Source of the DNA: an uncultured Clostridia bacterium
GTDB taxonomy: Bacteria > Bacillota > Clostridia > Lachnospirales > Anaerotignaceae
Direction: 5' to 3'
NCBI GenBank assembly: GCA_937901125.1
Contig: CALCGT010000044.1
Location: forward strand, 1-54,293
Length of the DNA: 54,293 nucleotides
The translations under genes were made by a program, and so were the position numbers. This document shows positions 8,199 through 16,956 of the stretch, piece by piece (within the stretch, counting starts at the first letter, position 1; each line of letters begins with the position of its first letter). The notes beneath the pieces were generated by a model. That model was not told where the DNA came from and ran no database searches. It was given only the letters and a program-made list of their open reading frames with translations.

Positions 8199-8692
8199 TG
8201 GGAAGAAACAAAGCCCACGACATGGCATGGATGGGTGTGCTGACTGCCCTGCTTTTTATGGGACAAGTCTTCATGTCCTTTCTGCCCAATCTAGAAATCG
8301 TCAGCCTGCTCATCATCCTTTACACCATCTTTTTCAGCAAAAAGGTTTTCTGGATGATATATGGCTTCGTTTTTCTGGAGGGATTCCTCTATGGCTTTGG
8401 AATATGGTGGTTCCAGTATCTATATATCTGGAGCATTTTGGCGATGGTTGTCCTGCTCCTCAGGCACAACACCTCTGGCCTTTTCTGGAGCATCGTTTCC
8501 GGCTTCTTTGGCCTTTCCTTCGGCGCCCTCTGCACCCTGCCCTACCTCATCACAGGGAGCCCTGCAGCGGCTTTCTCCTACTGGGTATCCGGGCTGGGGT
8601 TCGACCTGACCCATTGCATCGGCAATGTGGTGCTGTGTCTTGTGCTTTTCAAACCACTGTATGCCCTGCTGCAAAAAGCCTTTCCCACTTGA
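8198..8692 (+). CDS. ECF transporter S component (substrate-binding membrane subunit)
   Basis: A 164-aa integral membrane protein with about five to six helices. It starts with the AWMGVLTALLFMGQVF-type first helix typical of ECF S components. The ATG at 8198 overlaps the preceding TGA, with GGAGG at 8186-8190. No ATPase or EcfT gene lies beside it, which fits a group II S component sharing an energising module. The coupled DUF4430 protein would be its external partner. Vitamin B12 or a corrinoid is the likely cargo, inferred from DUF4430 and from the convergent B12-dependent metH operon; other vitamins are not excluded. Confidence 0.75.
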   Translation: MGRNKAHDMAWMGVLTALLFMGQVFMSFLPNLEIVSLLIILYTIFFSKKVFWMIYGFVFLEGFLYGFGIWWFQYLYIWSILAMVVLLLRHNTSGLFWSIVSGFFGLSFGALCTLPYLITGSPAAAFSYWVSGLGFDLTHCIGNVVLCLVLFKPLYALLQKAFPT

Positions 8693-8718
8693 TATTGTAA
8701 ATTTTTCCCAAAAAACAC

Positions 8719-8756
8719 AAACGCCCTGAGAAGCTCTTCTCAAGGCGTTCTTTTTT
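8719..8756 (+). terminator. Bidirectional terminator between the S-component gene and metH
   Basis: AACGCCCTGAGAA / TTCTCAAGGCGTT, one internal mismatch, followed by CTTTTTT on the plus strand. The minus strand also has T-rich flanks, and the flanking genes converge here. Confidence 0.8.
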
Positions 8757-8767
8757 CTATTCTATTT

Positions 8768-11191
8768 TTATCCCTTTAAGCCTGCATTGACTTCATCGGC
8801 ATAACGGACGCTTTCCATGGCATCCTTGGCATATTTATCTGCGCCAATGCGGTCAGCGTAATCCTGCGTCAGAACTGCACCGCCAACAACTACCTTGCAC
8901 CAGGGTGCTTCCGCCCGCAGCTGTTTAATGGTCTCTTCCATGGCAGGCACTGTGGTTGTCATCAACGCACTCAAGCCACACAGGGGTGCATGCTGTTTTT
9001 TCACCTCTTCCACGATCACCTCGGGGGCAACATCCCGCCCCAAGTCTGTTACATCGAAACCGTAGTTTTCCAACAACAGCTTTACGATATTTTTACCGAT
9101 ATCATGGATATCGCCCTTTACCGTTGCCAGAACAAAACTGCATTTTGCTGCCGCTTCGCCCTTTTCTGTGGACATCGCTCCCTTGATCTTTTCAAAGGCA
9201 CTTTTCGCCGCTTCCGCCGCCATTAAAAGCTGGGGTAGATACACCGTCTTTTCTTCATAGCCCTTGCCCACAATATCTAGAGCAGGGATGATTTCATTCT
9301 GCACAATCTCCAAAGGGACTGTTTCCTTCAACAGCTTTGCTGTCAGTTCCCCCGCCTGCTCTTTCAGCCCTTTTACAACGGCTTTTTGCAAAGCGGATTT
9401 ATATTCCTCAGAAGCAGATGCCGCCGTCAGTTGTGTTACGGTTGTTGTTGCCGCTCCCGCAGGCACATATTTGGATGCGAAATTGATATAGTCCCCGCAG
9501 TTTTCATCCAGACCATGGAGGGCACGATAGGCAAAATAAGTTTTCATCATATCTCCGGAAAAGGGATTCATAATCGCCGCAGACAGCCCATTTTCCAAAG
9601 CCATGGCAAAAAATGTGCTGTTGATGGCATCTCTGTTGGGCAGGCCAAAGGAAATATTGGAAACCCCTATGGAGGTATGGCAGCCCAGACGATGCTTGAT
9701 CTCATGGAGGGCATCTACGGTGGCTTTTGCCGCATTGGGGTCTGCGCTGATGGCCATTGCCAGCGTATCAAAAATGATATCTTTTTTATCAATACCATAG
9801 CTTTCCGCTGTTTTCAAAATCTTATCCGCAATGGCAACTCTGCCTGACGCTGTATTGGGGATGCCGCCTTCATCCAGCGTCAGCGCCACCACCAAACCGC
9901 CGTATTTTTTCACCAGAGGGAAGATGGCATCCATATTTTCCTGTTTGCCGTTGACGGAATTGATCATAGCTTTGCCGTTATAGCGGCGCAAAGCCTGTTC
10001 CATGGCTGTCACATCAGAAGTATCAATCTGCAAAGGCAGGTCGATGATAGCCTGCAATTCGAAACAGACTTTTTTCAGCATTTCAACCTCGTCGATCTCA
10101 GGCAGACCCACATTTACATCCAATATCTGCACGCCCTTTTCCTGCTGGGTCAGACCTTCGTTCAAAATGTAGTCGATATCATTTTCCACTAAGGCCTGTT
10201 TGAACCGCTTTTTACCTGTGGGGTTGATGCGTTCGCCGATGATAATGGGAGAAGCACCAAATTCCACCGTATGGGTATAAGAGGACACACAGGTGATATT
10301 TTTCTTTTCCACGGGCAGGAGTTTCATGCCCTTTGTTTTTTCCACAACTGCTTTGATATATTCCGGTGTGGTGCCACAGCAGCCACCAGCGATCCGTACG
10401 CCTTTGGCGATCAATCCTGCCACATCATCGGAAAATTCGTCAGGCAGTACATCGAATACCGTCTTTCCATCCACTTCTCTGGGCAGACCTGCGTTGGGCT
10501 TCAGCACAACAGGGATAGATGCCTTCTCCAGATACTGTTCTACAATGGGTGCCAGCGCTTTAGGTCCCAGAGAGCAGTTCACACCGATGGCATCAGCCCC
10601 CATGCCTTCCAGCATAGCCACCATCGCTGCCGGGGAAGCCCCTGTCATCAGCTTGCCATCCTCGCTATAGGCATTGGAAACGAATACAGGCAGGTCACAG
10701 TTTTCCTTTGCCGCCAGCAAAGCTGCCTTTGTTTCATAGCTGTCGTTCATCGTCTCGATGAAAACCATATCTGCCCCATGCTTCACCCCCAGACGGACGG
10801 TTTCCGCAAATACTGCCACCGCTTCTTCAAAATCGAAATCGCCGTAGGGCTTCAGTAGTCTGCCAGAAGGGCCGATATCCAAAGCAACGAATTTTTCCTG
10901 GGTGCCTGTGCTGCCTGCCGCTGCAGCTTTCGCATTGGCAATAGACGCTTTGATGATTTCTTCCAGCTCCTCATGGTCGAATTTCAGGCTATTTGCCCCA
11001 AAGGTATTGGTGTTGATGATATTTGTACCTGCATCAAAATACATCTTCTGCAGTTTGATGATGACTTCCGGGTGTTCCAGATTCCAGCGTTCCGGGTGTT
11101 CGCCGGGCTGCAGGCCTTCCGCCTGCAGCAGCGTCCCCATGCCGCCGTCCATATATACGATATTGTTTTTCAAATAGTCTAATACGTTCAT
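8768..11191 (-). CDS. metH: Cobalamin-dependent methionine synthase without reactivation domain
   Basis: Transfers the methyl group of methyltetrahydrofolate to homocysteine through bound cobalamin. The 807-aa protein has four modules in order. The homocysteine domain (about 1-300) has zinc ligands in GVNCS and GGCCGTTP. The pterin domain (about 315-580) carries IIGERINPTGKK. A helical cap follows, and then the B12 domain with GDIHDIGKNIV, whose histidine is the lower cobalt ligand. It ends there, about 400 residues shorter than E. coli MetH, because the AdoMet-dependent reactivation domain is a separate upstream gene. The ATG at 11191 has AGAGG at 9 bases; the ATG at 11200 has its site too close. 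It starts just beside the upstream TGA. Operon order is metF, activation gene, metH. Confidence 0.95.
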   Translation of the reverse strand: MNVLDYLKNNIVYMDGGMGTLLQAEGLQPGEHPERWNLEHPEVIIKLQKMYFDAGTNIINTNTFGANSLKFDHEELEEIIKASIANAKAAAAGSTGTQEKFVALDIGPSGRLLKPYGDFDFEEAVAVFAETVRLGVKHGADMVFIETMNDSYETKAALLAAKENCDLPVFVSNAYSEDGKLMTGASPAAMVAMLEGMGADAIGVNCSLGPKALAPIVEQYLEKASIPVVLKPNAGLPREVDGKTVFDVLPDEFSDDVAGLIAKGVRIAGGCCGTTPEYIKAVVEKTKGMKLLPVEKKNITCVSSYTHTVEFGASPIIIGERINPTGKKRFKQALVENDIDYILNEGLTQQEKGVQILDVNVGLPEIDEVEMLKKVCFELQAIIDLPLQIDTSDVTAMEQALRRYNGKAMINSVNGKQENMDAIFPLVKKYGGLVVALTLDEGGIPNTASGRVAIADKILKTAESYGIDKKDIIFDTLAMAISADPNAAKATVDALHEIKHRLGCHTSIGVSNISFGLPNRDAINSTFFAMALENGLSAAIMNPFSGDMMKTYFAYRALHGLDENCGDYINFASKYVPAGAATTTVTQLTAASASEEYKSALQKAVVKGLKEQAGELTAKLLKETVPLEIVQNEIIPALDIVGKGYEEKTVYLPQLLMAAEAAKSAFEKIKGAMSTEKGEAAAKCSFVLATVKGDIHDIGKNIVKLLLENYGFDVTDLGRDVAPEVIVEEVKKQHAPLCGLSALMTTTVPAMEETIKQLRAEAPWCKVVVGGAVLTQDYADRIGADKYAKDAMESVRYADEVNAGLKG

Positions 11192-11196
11192 AAATT

Positions 11197-11862
11197 TCAT
11201 CCTCTAAAGGCGCAGTCCAGTTTTTCACATGCGCCGCATTTATTTTTATTGTGTTCTTCCTGTTCTCCTCCGATGCCAATGATGGCTGTCACCGATTTGG
11301 AAGGACTCATCAGCAGGCTTTCGTTCAGGGTCAGGCCGATCTTTCTAGAACAGTCCAGCACACGGAAAATATCCCTCTGCATCTCCAATGGCAGATCCCC
11401 ATAGCCGGGGCTGAAGCGGGGCTTCAAAGACTTTCCTTCTGCCCGCAATTCCTCCCTTCGTTCCTCGCAAAAGGCATCACAAAGGCTTTCGATGCGCTCC
11501 GCACCGATGGCCTGAAAAAACAACGCCTTCGCAGGAGAAAGGTTGGTATATTTACGAATGACCCTGTCAATCTCCAACCCAATGGTGGCCGCAAACAGGA
11601 TGATCTCCCCGCAGCCCTCCAGATTTTTCGCCAGTCCTGCCGAGTCCACCTTGGCAAAGCCAAAATCAAGGCATGTCCCCTCTTTTTTCACAGGGAATCT
11701 GCCCCAACAGATCTTATAGGAAAGCTTCCCCTGTATCTCTGACAAACAGGCTTCGAAAAGCTGCCGTTCCTCTGTCGCTGCTTCCCTAAAATGGCAGCCT
11801 GCATATCGCAGGCACTCCCCCTCATTGACAGGCGGAGCCGGATAGGTCTTTCCCCATATCAT
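11197..11862 (-). CDS. Stand-alone methionine synthase reactivation-domain protein
   Basis: A 221-aa protein resembling the AdoMet-binding activation domain of MetH, which remethylates the cofactor after oxidation to cob(II)alamin. The family motifs RFSPGYGDLPLE (about 150-161) and SPSKSVTAIIG (about 185-195) are present. The C-terminal tail carries a CGACEKLDC cysteine cluster that could bind metal or be redox-active. The gene overlaps metF by four bases (ATGA) and abuts metH, so the three are co-translated. A split arrangement of this kind is known from Thermotoga. Function follows from motif and context; the tail is unexplained. Confidence 0.88.
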   Translation of the reverse strand: MIWGKTYPAPPVNEGECLRYAGCHFREAATEERQLFEACLSEIQGKLSYKICWGRFPVKKEGTCLDFGFAKVDSAGLAKNLEGCGEIILFAATIGLEIDRVIRKYTNLSPAKALFFQAIGAERIESLCDAFCEERREELRAEGKSLKPRFSPGYGDLPLEMQRDIFRVLDCSRKIGLTLNESLLMSPSKSVTAIIGIGGEQEEHNKNKCGACEKLDCAFRG

Positions 11863-12734
11863 AAGCCCAGAATATCCTTTACATTGTGCATAATCGTTTC
11901 CGCAACGTCGGGCTTATTCATGGTATAAACATGTACCGCCTTGATACCGTTGGCATACAGGTCAACGATCTGGTCTGTGGCATAAGCAATGCCTGCCTGC
12001 TGCATAGCTGCTGCGTTGTTGCCGAATCTGTCCACCAGTGTTTTATATTTCTGGGGCATGAAGGAGCCAGAAAGCTCGATGGAGCGGGCCACCTGATTCG
12101 CCTGTGTAATGGGCATGATACCGGGAATCACGGGAACCTCGATACCTGCTTCTCTAACCTTATACAGGAAGCTATAGAAAATATTATTGTCGAAGAACAT
12201 CTGAGAGGTCAGGAAATCGCAGCCTGCGTCCACCTTTTCTTTCAGGTGTTTGATATCCTCCGCCATAGTGGCACATTCGGGGTGCTTTTCGGGATAGCAG
12301 CCGCTGCCGATGCAGAAATCTCCCTTTTCCTTTAATTCGCGGATCAGATCAACTGCATATCTGTATGCCCATTTGCTTCTGTCCTGTCCTTCCATTTCCT
12401 GTGTCAGGTCGCCCCGCAGAGCCATGATATTCTGGATGCCTGCTGCTTTCAGCTCTGCAATGCGGGCAGCTACGGTTTCTTTTGTAGAAGAAACGGCTGT
12501 CAGATGAGCCAGAACAGGCACATTGCCCTTATGCTCGATATTTTTCGCAATTTCCAGTGTAAACTGGCTTGTGCCGCCGCCTGCACCATAAGTTACGCTC
12601 ATAAAAGCAGGTTCCAGCTCTGCCATCTGCAAGACTTTCGCCTTCACACTTTCCAGATTTTCAGGTTTCTTATTTGGGAAAACTTCAAAGGACATATTGA
12701 AAGTATTTTTTGCAAAAAGTTCCGTTAATTTCAT
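11859..12734 (-). CDS. metF: 5,10-Methylenetetrahydrofolate reductase
   Basis: Flavoprotein that makes the 5-methyltetrahydrofolate used by MetH. The 291-aa product fills the family length and shows FEVFPNKKPEN near the start, the SVTYGAGGGT folate/flavin motif, ALRGDLTQ, and PGIMPITQANQ. Start ATG at 12734 is preceded by GTGGAAAAAT, a moderate ribosome-binding site. It is the first gene of the metF-activation-metH operon, with a well-placed promoter at 12793-12822. No SAM or B12 riboswitch is seen in the short leader. Confidence 0.95.
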   Translation of the reverse strand: MKLTELFAKNTFNMSFEVFPNKKPENLESVKAKVLQMAELEPAFMSVTYGAGGGTSQFTLEIAKNIEHKGNVPVLAHLTAVSSTKETVAARIAELKAAGIQNIMALRGDLTQEMEGQDRSKWAYRYAVDLIRELKEKGDFCIGSGCYPEKHPECATMAEDIKHLKEKVDAGCDFLTSQMFFDNNIFYSFLYKVREAGIEVPVIPGIMPITQANQVARSIELSGSFMPQKYKTLVDRFGNNAAAMQQAGIAYATDQIVDLYANGIKAVHVYTMNKPDVAETIMHNVKDILGL

Positions 12735-12792
12735 ATTTTTCCACGCTTTCTATCTAATTTTTAAAATGGGTTCCAAAGTGTATAGTATGATA

Positions 12793-12822
12793 ATTATACT
12801 GCTAATTCGACAGGGAAAGCAA
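12793..12822 (-). promoter_or_regulatory. Promoter of the metF-metH operon
   Basis: Minus strand TTGCTT (12817-12822), 18-base spacer, TATAAT (12793-12798), about 58 bases upstream of metF. Confidence 0.65.
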
Positions 12823-13000
12823 GCCATATCCTTTAACTTTGTATAAAAAGCCAAACATTTTTTCCTGTCTTTTCAGCTGAAACGAAAATCTGCATCCTTC
12901 TCCATTTTTCTATCCAGCCACACTTTGTATTGATTTTTGTACATCGCCACGCCATACTGTATTAATATTTATACAAAAGAAAAAGAAAGGACGAGATGCG

Positions 13001-13564
13001 ATGCAGACAAATTCTTACCAACTTTACAATCACAAACTAAACGGTCTGACGTTTTTCCGCCGTCTGTTGGAGGCTCCCTTACTGCAGCGGCTGCAGTTGT
13101 TGCTTTGCGCCTGTGAAAAGGACGAACGGGAGGGGCTTATCTCCGCTTACGGTGCCTTTGCCTCCACATTATTCGAGAGGGATGTAGATTTTTCCCATGC
13201 CTTGCTGGAACTGGTGTTGAATGATGAAAACCGTTTCCTGCTTTCTGCCGCCAAGGGAGAAGCCTGTCCTGTCCAAATTTTCTGCGCAGCCCAGAAGGAA
13301 CTGGAATTTTTCACGGAGTTGGCGTCCTTCTCCGCCAAAGACGCGAAAATATCCCTGCCCGAAGAGATCTCCGCTTTCCTGCCCGATTGGAAAACAACTT
13401 CTTTGGATTTCCAAGCAGCCTATGAAAAACACATTGCCGATGCCCCCAAAAAAGGCTATGGCATCTTTGCAAAATACCATGTTTTTTCCTTTGGCACCGA
13501 TGGTCTGGGAACCAAAGAGGTTCCTAAATGGAATCCACAGAGCGTTCAGCACTTTTGCCGATAG
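13001..13564 (+). pseudogene. Possible truncated N-terminal part of a DUF815-like AAA ATPase
   Basis: A 187-aa reading frame with AAAGGA 11-12 bases before ATG and a possible promoter upstream (TTGTAC, 17 bases, TATTAA around 12937-12966). The N-terminal region is helical. The segment GYGIFAKYHVFSF near residue 151 resembles the stretch that, in DUF815 ATPases, leads into the ATP-binding domain. Here the frame stops about 25 residues later, before any Walker motif, and ilvD ends 59 bases on. I therefore read it as a gene cut off at its 3' end, though a short complete protein is possible. Family assignment is tentative. Confidence 0.4.
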
Positions 13565-13622
13565 AACCCGTCTGTTTATTTCATCTATTTCAGCTCGGCA
13601 AAATCCTGATTTCGACGAAAAA

Positions 13623-15290
13623 TTATTTCATTACTGCCCCTGTATTTGCAGAGGAAACCAGCTTCGCATATCTTGCCAGCCAGCCGGATGTGATCTTGGG
13701 TTCAGGTGCAACATAAGCTTCTCTTCTTGCCGCAAATTCTTTCTCGCTGACCTTCGCATTGATTTTATTATTCGGAATATCAATTTCAATGATATCCCCT
13801 TCTTTCAGCAGACCAATAGCACCGTCCGCCGCTGCTTCAGGGCTGACATGGCCGATGGACGCGCCACGGCTGGCACCGCTGAAACGACCATCAGTAATCA
13901 AAGCAACGCATTTATCCAGCTTCATGCCTGCCAATGCGCTGGTAGGATTCAGCATTTCCCGCATACCGGGGCCGCCTTTGGGACCTTCGTATCTGATTAC
14001 AACAACATCGCCGGGGTGGATGCCGCCGGCATAGATGGTTTCAATGGCTTCTTCTTCGCTGTCAAATACACGGGCAGGGCCTTCATGGCGCAGCATTTCA
14101 GGGTCAACGGCACTGCGTTTGACTACACAGCCATCCTCTGCGATATTTCCCCACAGCACAGCAATGCCGCCTGTTTCACTATAAGGATCATCGATGGGAC
14201 GGATCAGGTTATAATCCTTTACCTTAGCATCGGCGATATTTTCACCCAATGTCTTGCCTGTTGCAGTCATAACATCGAGGTCAAGGAGACCTTTTTTCGC
14301 CAGTTCTGCCTGTACGGCTGGGATACCGCCGGCTCTGTTCAGGTCGGCAATATGCGTGGAGCCTGCAGGAGCAAGGTGGCACAGGTTCGGAACTTTTGCA
14401 GAAAATTCATTGAAAATTTCCATATTCAGGTCAACGCCAGCTTCGTTGGCAATTGCCAAGAGATGCAGAACACTGTTGGAGGAACAGCCCAGAGCCATAT
14501 CACAGGCAACAGCATTATAAATACTTCTGGTATTGATGATATCTCTTGCCTTGATATCCTTTTCCACCAGTTCCATGATTGCCATACCTGCGTGTTTTGC
14601 CAGCAGCATACGACCATTGGAAACGTTGGGGATCGTACCATTGCCGGGTAAAGCGATACCAATGGCTTCACACAGACAGTTCATGCTGTTTGCTGTATAC
14701 ATACCCGCACAGGAACCACAGCCGGGGCAGGTATTTGTTTCATATTCATAAAGCTTTGCATCGTCGATCAAATTGGCTTTTCTTGCGCCTACGGCTTCAA
14801 ACATCTTGGACAAACTGACTGCCTCGCTATCCACCAGACCGGGCATCATAGCACCGCCGGAACAGACAACAGCAGGACTATTCATACGCACTGCTGCCAT
14901 GACCATACCGGGGACGATTTTATCACAGTTTGGTACCAGCACCAGACCATCCAGCGCATGGGCCATTGTCATAGTCTCTACGCTGTCGGCAATCAGTTCG
15001 CGGCTGGCAAGGCTGTATTTCATACCCACATGCCCCATGGCAATACCATCGCAAACGCCGATGGCAGGAATCATAATGGGAGTTCCCCCTGCCATGCGTA
15101 CACCTGCTTTGACCGCTTCCGTTACCTTATCCAGATTAAAATGACCGGGAACGATCTCACTATGGGCGGAAACAACACCGATCAAAGGTCTGTCCAGTTC
15201 TTCTTTTGTATAGCCCATGGCATAGAACAGGCTTCTTGCAGGGGCTTTTTCCACGCCTTGGGTCACCTGTGCGCTTCTCAGTTCCTTCAT
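13623..15290 (-). CDS. ilvD: Dihydroxy-acid dehydratase
   Basis: Fe-S enzyme that dehydrates dihydroxyisovalerate and dihydroxymethylvalerate, third step of valine/isoleucine synthesis. The 555-aa product has the family length. Cluster cysteines lie in PNCDKIVPGM and TCPGCGSCAGMYTANSMN, and the C-terminal DGRFSGASRG motif is present. The ATG at 15290 follows AAAGGAGGAAATAG; the in-frame ATG at 15350 lies inside the ilvC 3' region and is not used. It is the last gene of the ilvBNCD operon, after a hairpin that may reduce its expression. No clear terminator follows the stop. Confidence 0.95.
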   Translation of the reverse strand: MKELRSAQVTQGVEKAPARSLFYAMGYTKEELDRPLIGVVSAHSEIVPGHFNLDKVTEAVKAGVRMAGGTPIMIPAIGVCDGIAMGHVGMKYSLASRELIADSVETMTMAHALDGLVLVPNCDKIVPGMVMAAVRMNSPAVVCSGGAMMPGLVDSEAVSLSKMFEAVGARKANLIDDAKLYEYETNTCPGCGSCAGMYTANSMNCLCEAIGIALPGNGTIPNVSNGRMLLAKHAGMAIMELVEKDIKARDIINTRSIYNAVACDMALGCSSNSVLHLLAIANEAGVDLNMEIFNEFSAKVPNLCHLAPAGSTHIADLNRAGGIPAVQAELAKKGLLDLDVMTATGKTLGENIADAKVKDYNLIRPIDDPYSETGGIAVLWGNIAEDGCVVKRSAVDPEMLRHEGPARVFDSEEEAIETIYAGGIHPGDVVVIRYEGPKGGPGMREMLNPTSALAGMKLDKCVALITDGRFSGASRGASIGHVSPEAAADGAIGLLKEGDIIEIDIPNNKINAKVSEKEFAARREAYVAPEPKITSGWLARYAKLVSSANTGAVMK

Positions 15291-15310
15291 TCTATTTCCT
15301 CCTTTGTATG

Positions 15311-15339
15311 AAAAAGGCGAGCCTCCACCGAGACTCGCC
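15311..15339 (-). terminator. Hairpin with T5 between ilvC and ilvD
   Basis: GGCGAG / CTCGCC stem with a 12-base loop followed by TTTTT, between the ilvC stop and the ilvD Shine-Dalgarno. It probably gives partial termination or 3'-end protection within the operon. Confidence 0.65.
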
Positions 15340-15353
15340 GTATGTATCATTTC

Positions 15354-16349
15354 TTATTTTTTCAGCCAGCTCATCATTTCTCTCAGTTCTTTGCCAACAT
15401 GGCACAGCTGATGATTTGCCGCTTTTTTGCGGGATGCCAGGAATTTTGCTTTGCCGCCTGCATTCATTTCCTGAACGAATGTGCTTGCGAAAGTACCATC
15501 CTGGATTTCAGCCAGAACCTGTTTCATGCCTTCTCTGGATTCTTTTGTTATGACACGTTTGCCTGTTACATAATCGCCATATTCCGCTGTGTTGGAGATG
15601 GAATATCTCATCTTGTCGAAGCCGCCTTCGTAAATCAGGTCTACAATCAGCTTCATTTCATGGATACATTCGAAATAAGCCATTTCGGGTTCATAGCCAG
15701 CTTCTACCAGTGTTTCAAAGCCTGCTGTCATCAGTTCACAAACACCACCGCAAAGAACTGCCTGTTCCCCAAACAGGTCTGTTTCTGTTTCTTCTTTGAA
15801 TGTTGTTTCCAGAATACCAGCTCTGCCTGCGCCGATAGCAGATGCATAGGCCAGTGCAAATTCTTTTGCTTTGCCGGATTTATCCTGTTCCACAGCAATC
15901 AGGCAGGGAACACCGCTGCCCTGTGTGTACAGGCTTCTTACGATGTGACCGGGGCCTTTGGGTGCCACCATGGAAACATCCAGATAGTCTGCGGGCTGAA
16001 TCTGGCTGTAGTGAATATTGAAGCCATGGGCGAACATCAGTGTGTCGCCTTCCTTCATGTGCTTCGCAATCTGGTTTTTATAGATAGCAGGTGCCAGTTC
16101 ATCGGGAACCAGCATCATAACTACGTTCCCTGCTTCTGCCGCATCTTCGATATCCATAACTTTCAGGCCTGCTGCTTCTGCCTTGGGGATGTGTGCGGAG
16201 CCTGGTCTCAGACCTACAACAACATCGACGCCACTTTCCTTCAGGTTCATGGCATGGGCATGGCCCTGACTGCCAAAACCGATGATGGCTACTGTTTTGC
16301 CATCCAGCATACCTAAGTTACAATCCTGATCATAATACTTTTTAATCAT
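15354..16349 (-). CDS. ilvC: Ketol-acid reductoisomerase
   Basis: NADPH-dependent isomerase/reductase, second step of branched-chain amino acid synthesis. The 331-aa protein is a short class I enzyme. It has the GFGSQGHAHAMNL dinucleotide motif, VGLRPGS (the loop that sets cofactor choice), the APKGPGH segment, and conserved acidic Mg ligands in the C-terminal helical domain (ETDLFGEQ). Start ATG at 16349 follows AAAGGAGAG. Third gene of the operon, 56 bases after ilvN. Confidence 0.96.
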   Translation of the reverse strand: MIKKYYDQDCNLGMLDGKTVAIIGFGSQGHAHAMNLKESGVDVVVGLRPGSAHIPKAEAAGLKVMDIEDAAEAGNVVMMLVPDELAPAIYKNQIAKHMKEGDTLMFAHGFNIHYSQIQPADYLDVSMVAPKGPGHIVRSLYTQGSGVPCLIAVEQDKSGKAKEFALAYASAIGAGRAGILETTFKEETETDLFGEQAVLCGGVCELMTAGFETLVEAGYEPEMAYFECIHEMKLIVDLIYEGGFDKMRYSISNTAEYGDYVTGKRVITKESREGMKQVLAEIQDGTFASTFVQEMNAGGKAKFLASRKKAANHQLCHVGKELREMMSWLKK

Positions 16350-16405
16350 TTGAATCTCTCCTTTTTTCTTTTTATCTTTTGTTTATATCTTTAACCCAAG
16401 TCGGA

Positions 16406-16942
16406 TTAAATTCCTGTTAAGTGTTTTTCCTCACTTGCATCCCGAGCCATGCCCGTTACACCGGTTCTGGAAACTTCGATGATATTATAATCCGCCAGCA
16501 TACTCATAAAACCGTCGATTTTTTTGGGAGAACCAGTCAATTCGATGATCATGCTTTCTTTATTCAAGCCAACAACCTTCCCACGGTAGATCTCTGTCAT
16601 TTCGTGGAGTTCTGTTCTTTCCCGCTTATCCGCCTTCACCTTAATCAGAAGCAGTTCTCTGTAGACGCTGTTGGCATTTTCCAGCACATAAGCCTCCCGA
16701 ACTGGTTCCAGCTTTTCCATCTGGGCAATGATCTGATACAATACATTTTCATCATCCCCACTGACCACCAAGGTGATTTTTGTGATGCCTGCAATGTTTG
16801 TTTCAGAAGCGGTGATGGTGCTGATATTAAAGCTTCTGCGTCCCACCAGACTGGAAATACGCGCAAGCACATTGAGCTGGTTATCTACCATTAAGCAGAT
16901 CACGGTTCTGTTTACCGATTTTTTTACGGTGATCCCTTTCAT
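16406..16942 (-). CDS. ilvN: Acetolactate synthase regulatory (small) subunit
   Basis: A 178-aa subunit that makes acetolactate synthase sensitive to valine. The N-terminal ACT domain has the typical NVLARISSLVGRRSFNIST motif near residues 24-42, followed by the C-terminal ALS_ss domain with LIKVKAD and ELTGSPKKID. The length is normal. Start ATG at 16942 follows AAGGAGGTG. It begins 14 bases after the ilvB stop, so the two subunits are made from one message. Confidence 0.95.
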   Translation of the reverse strand: MKGITVKKSVNRTVICLMVDNQLNVLARISSLVGRRSFNISTITASETNIAGITKITLVVSGDDENVLYQIIAQMEKLEPVREAYVLENANSVYRELLLIKVKADKRERTELHEMTEIYRGKVVGLNKESMIIELTGSPKKIDGFMSMLADYNIIEVSRTGVTGMARDASEEKHLTGI

Positions 16943-16956
16943 GTCCCTGCACCTCC

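Noticed and set aside
13221..14651. 476-codon plus-strand open frame
   Set aside because: Mostly antisense to ilvD, with no family motif; high GC third positions of ilvD create it.
15311..15339. T-box leader between ilvC and ilvD, suggested by a GGTGGAGGC segment
   Set aside because: The conserved T-box sequence and specifier stem are absent; it is a simple hairpin with T5.
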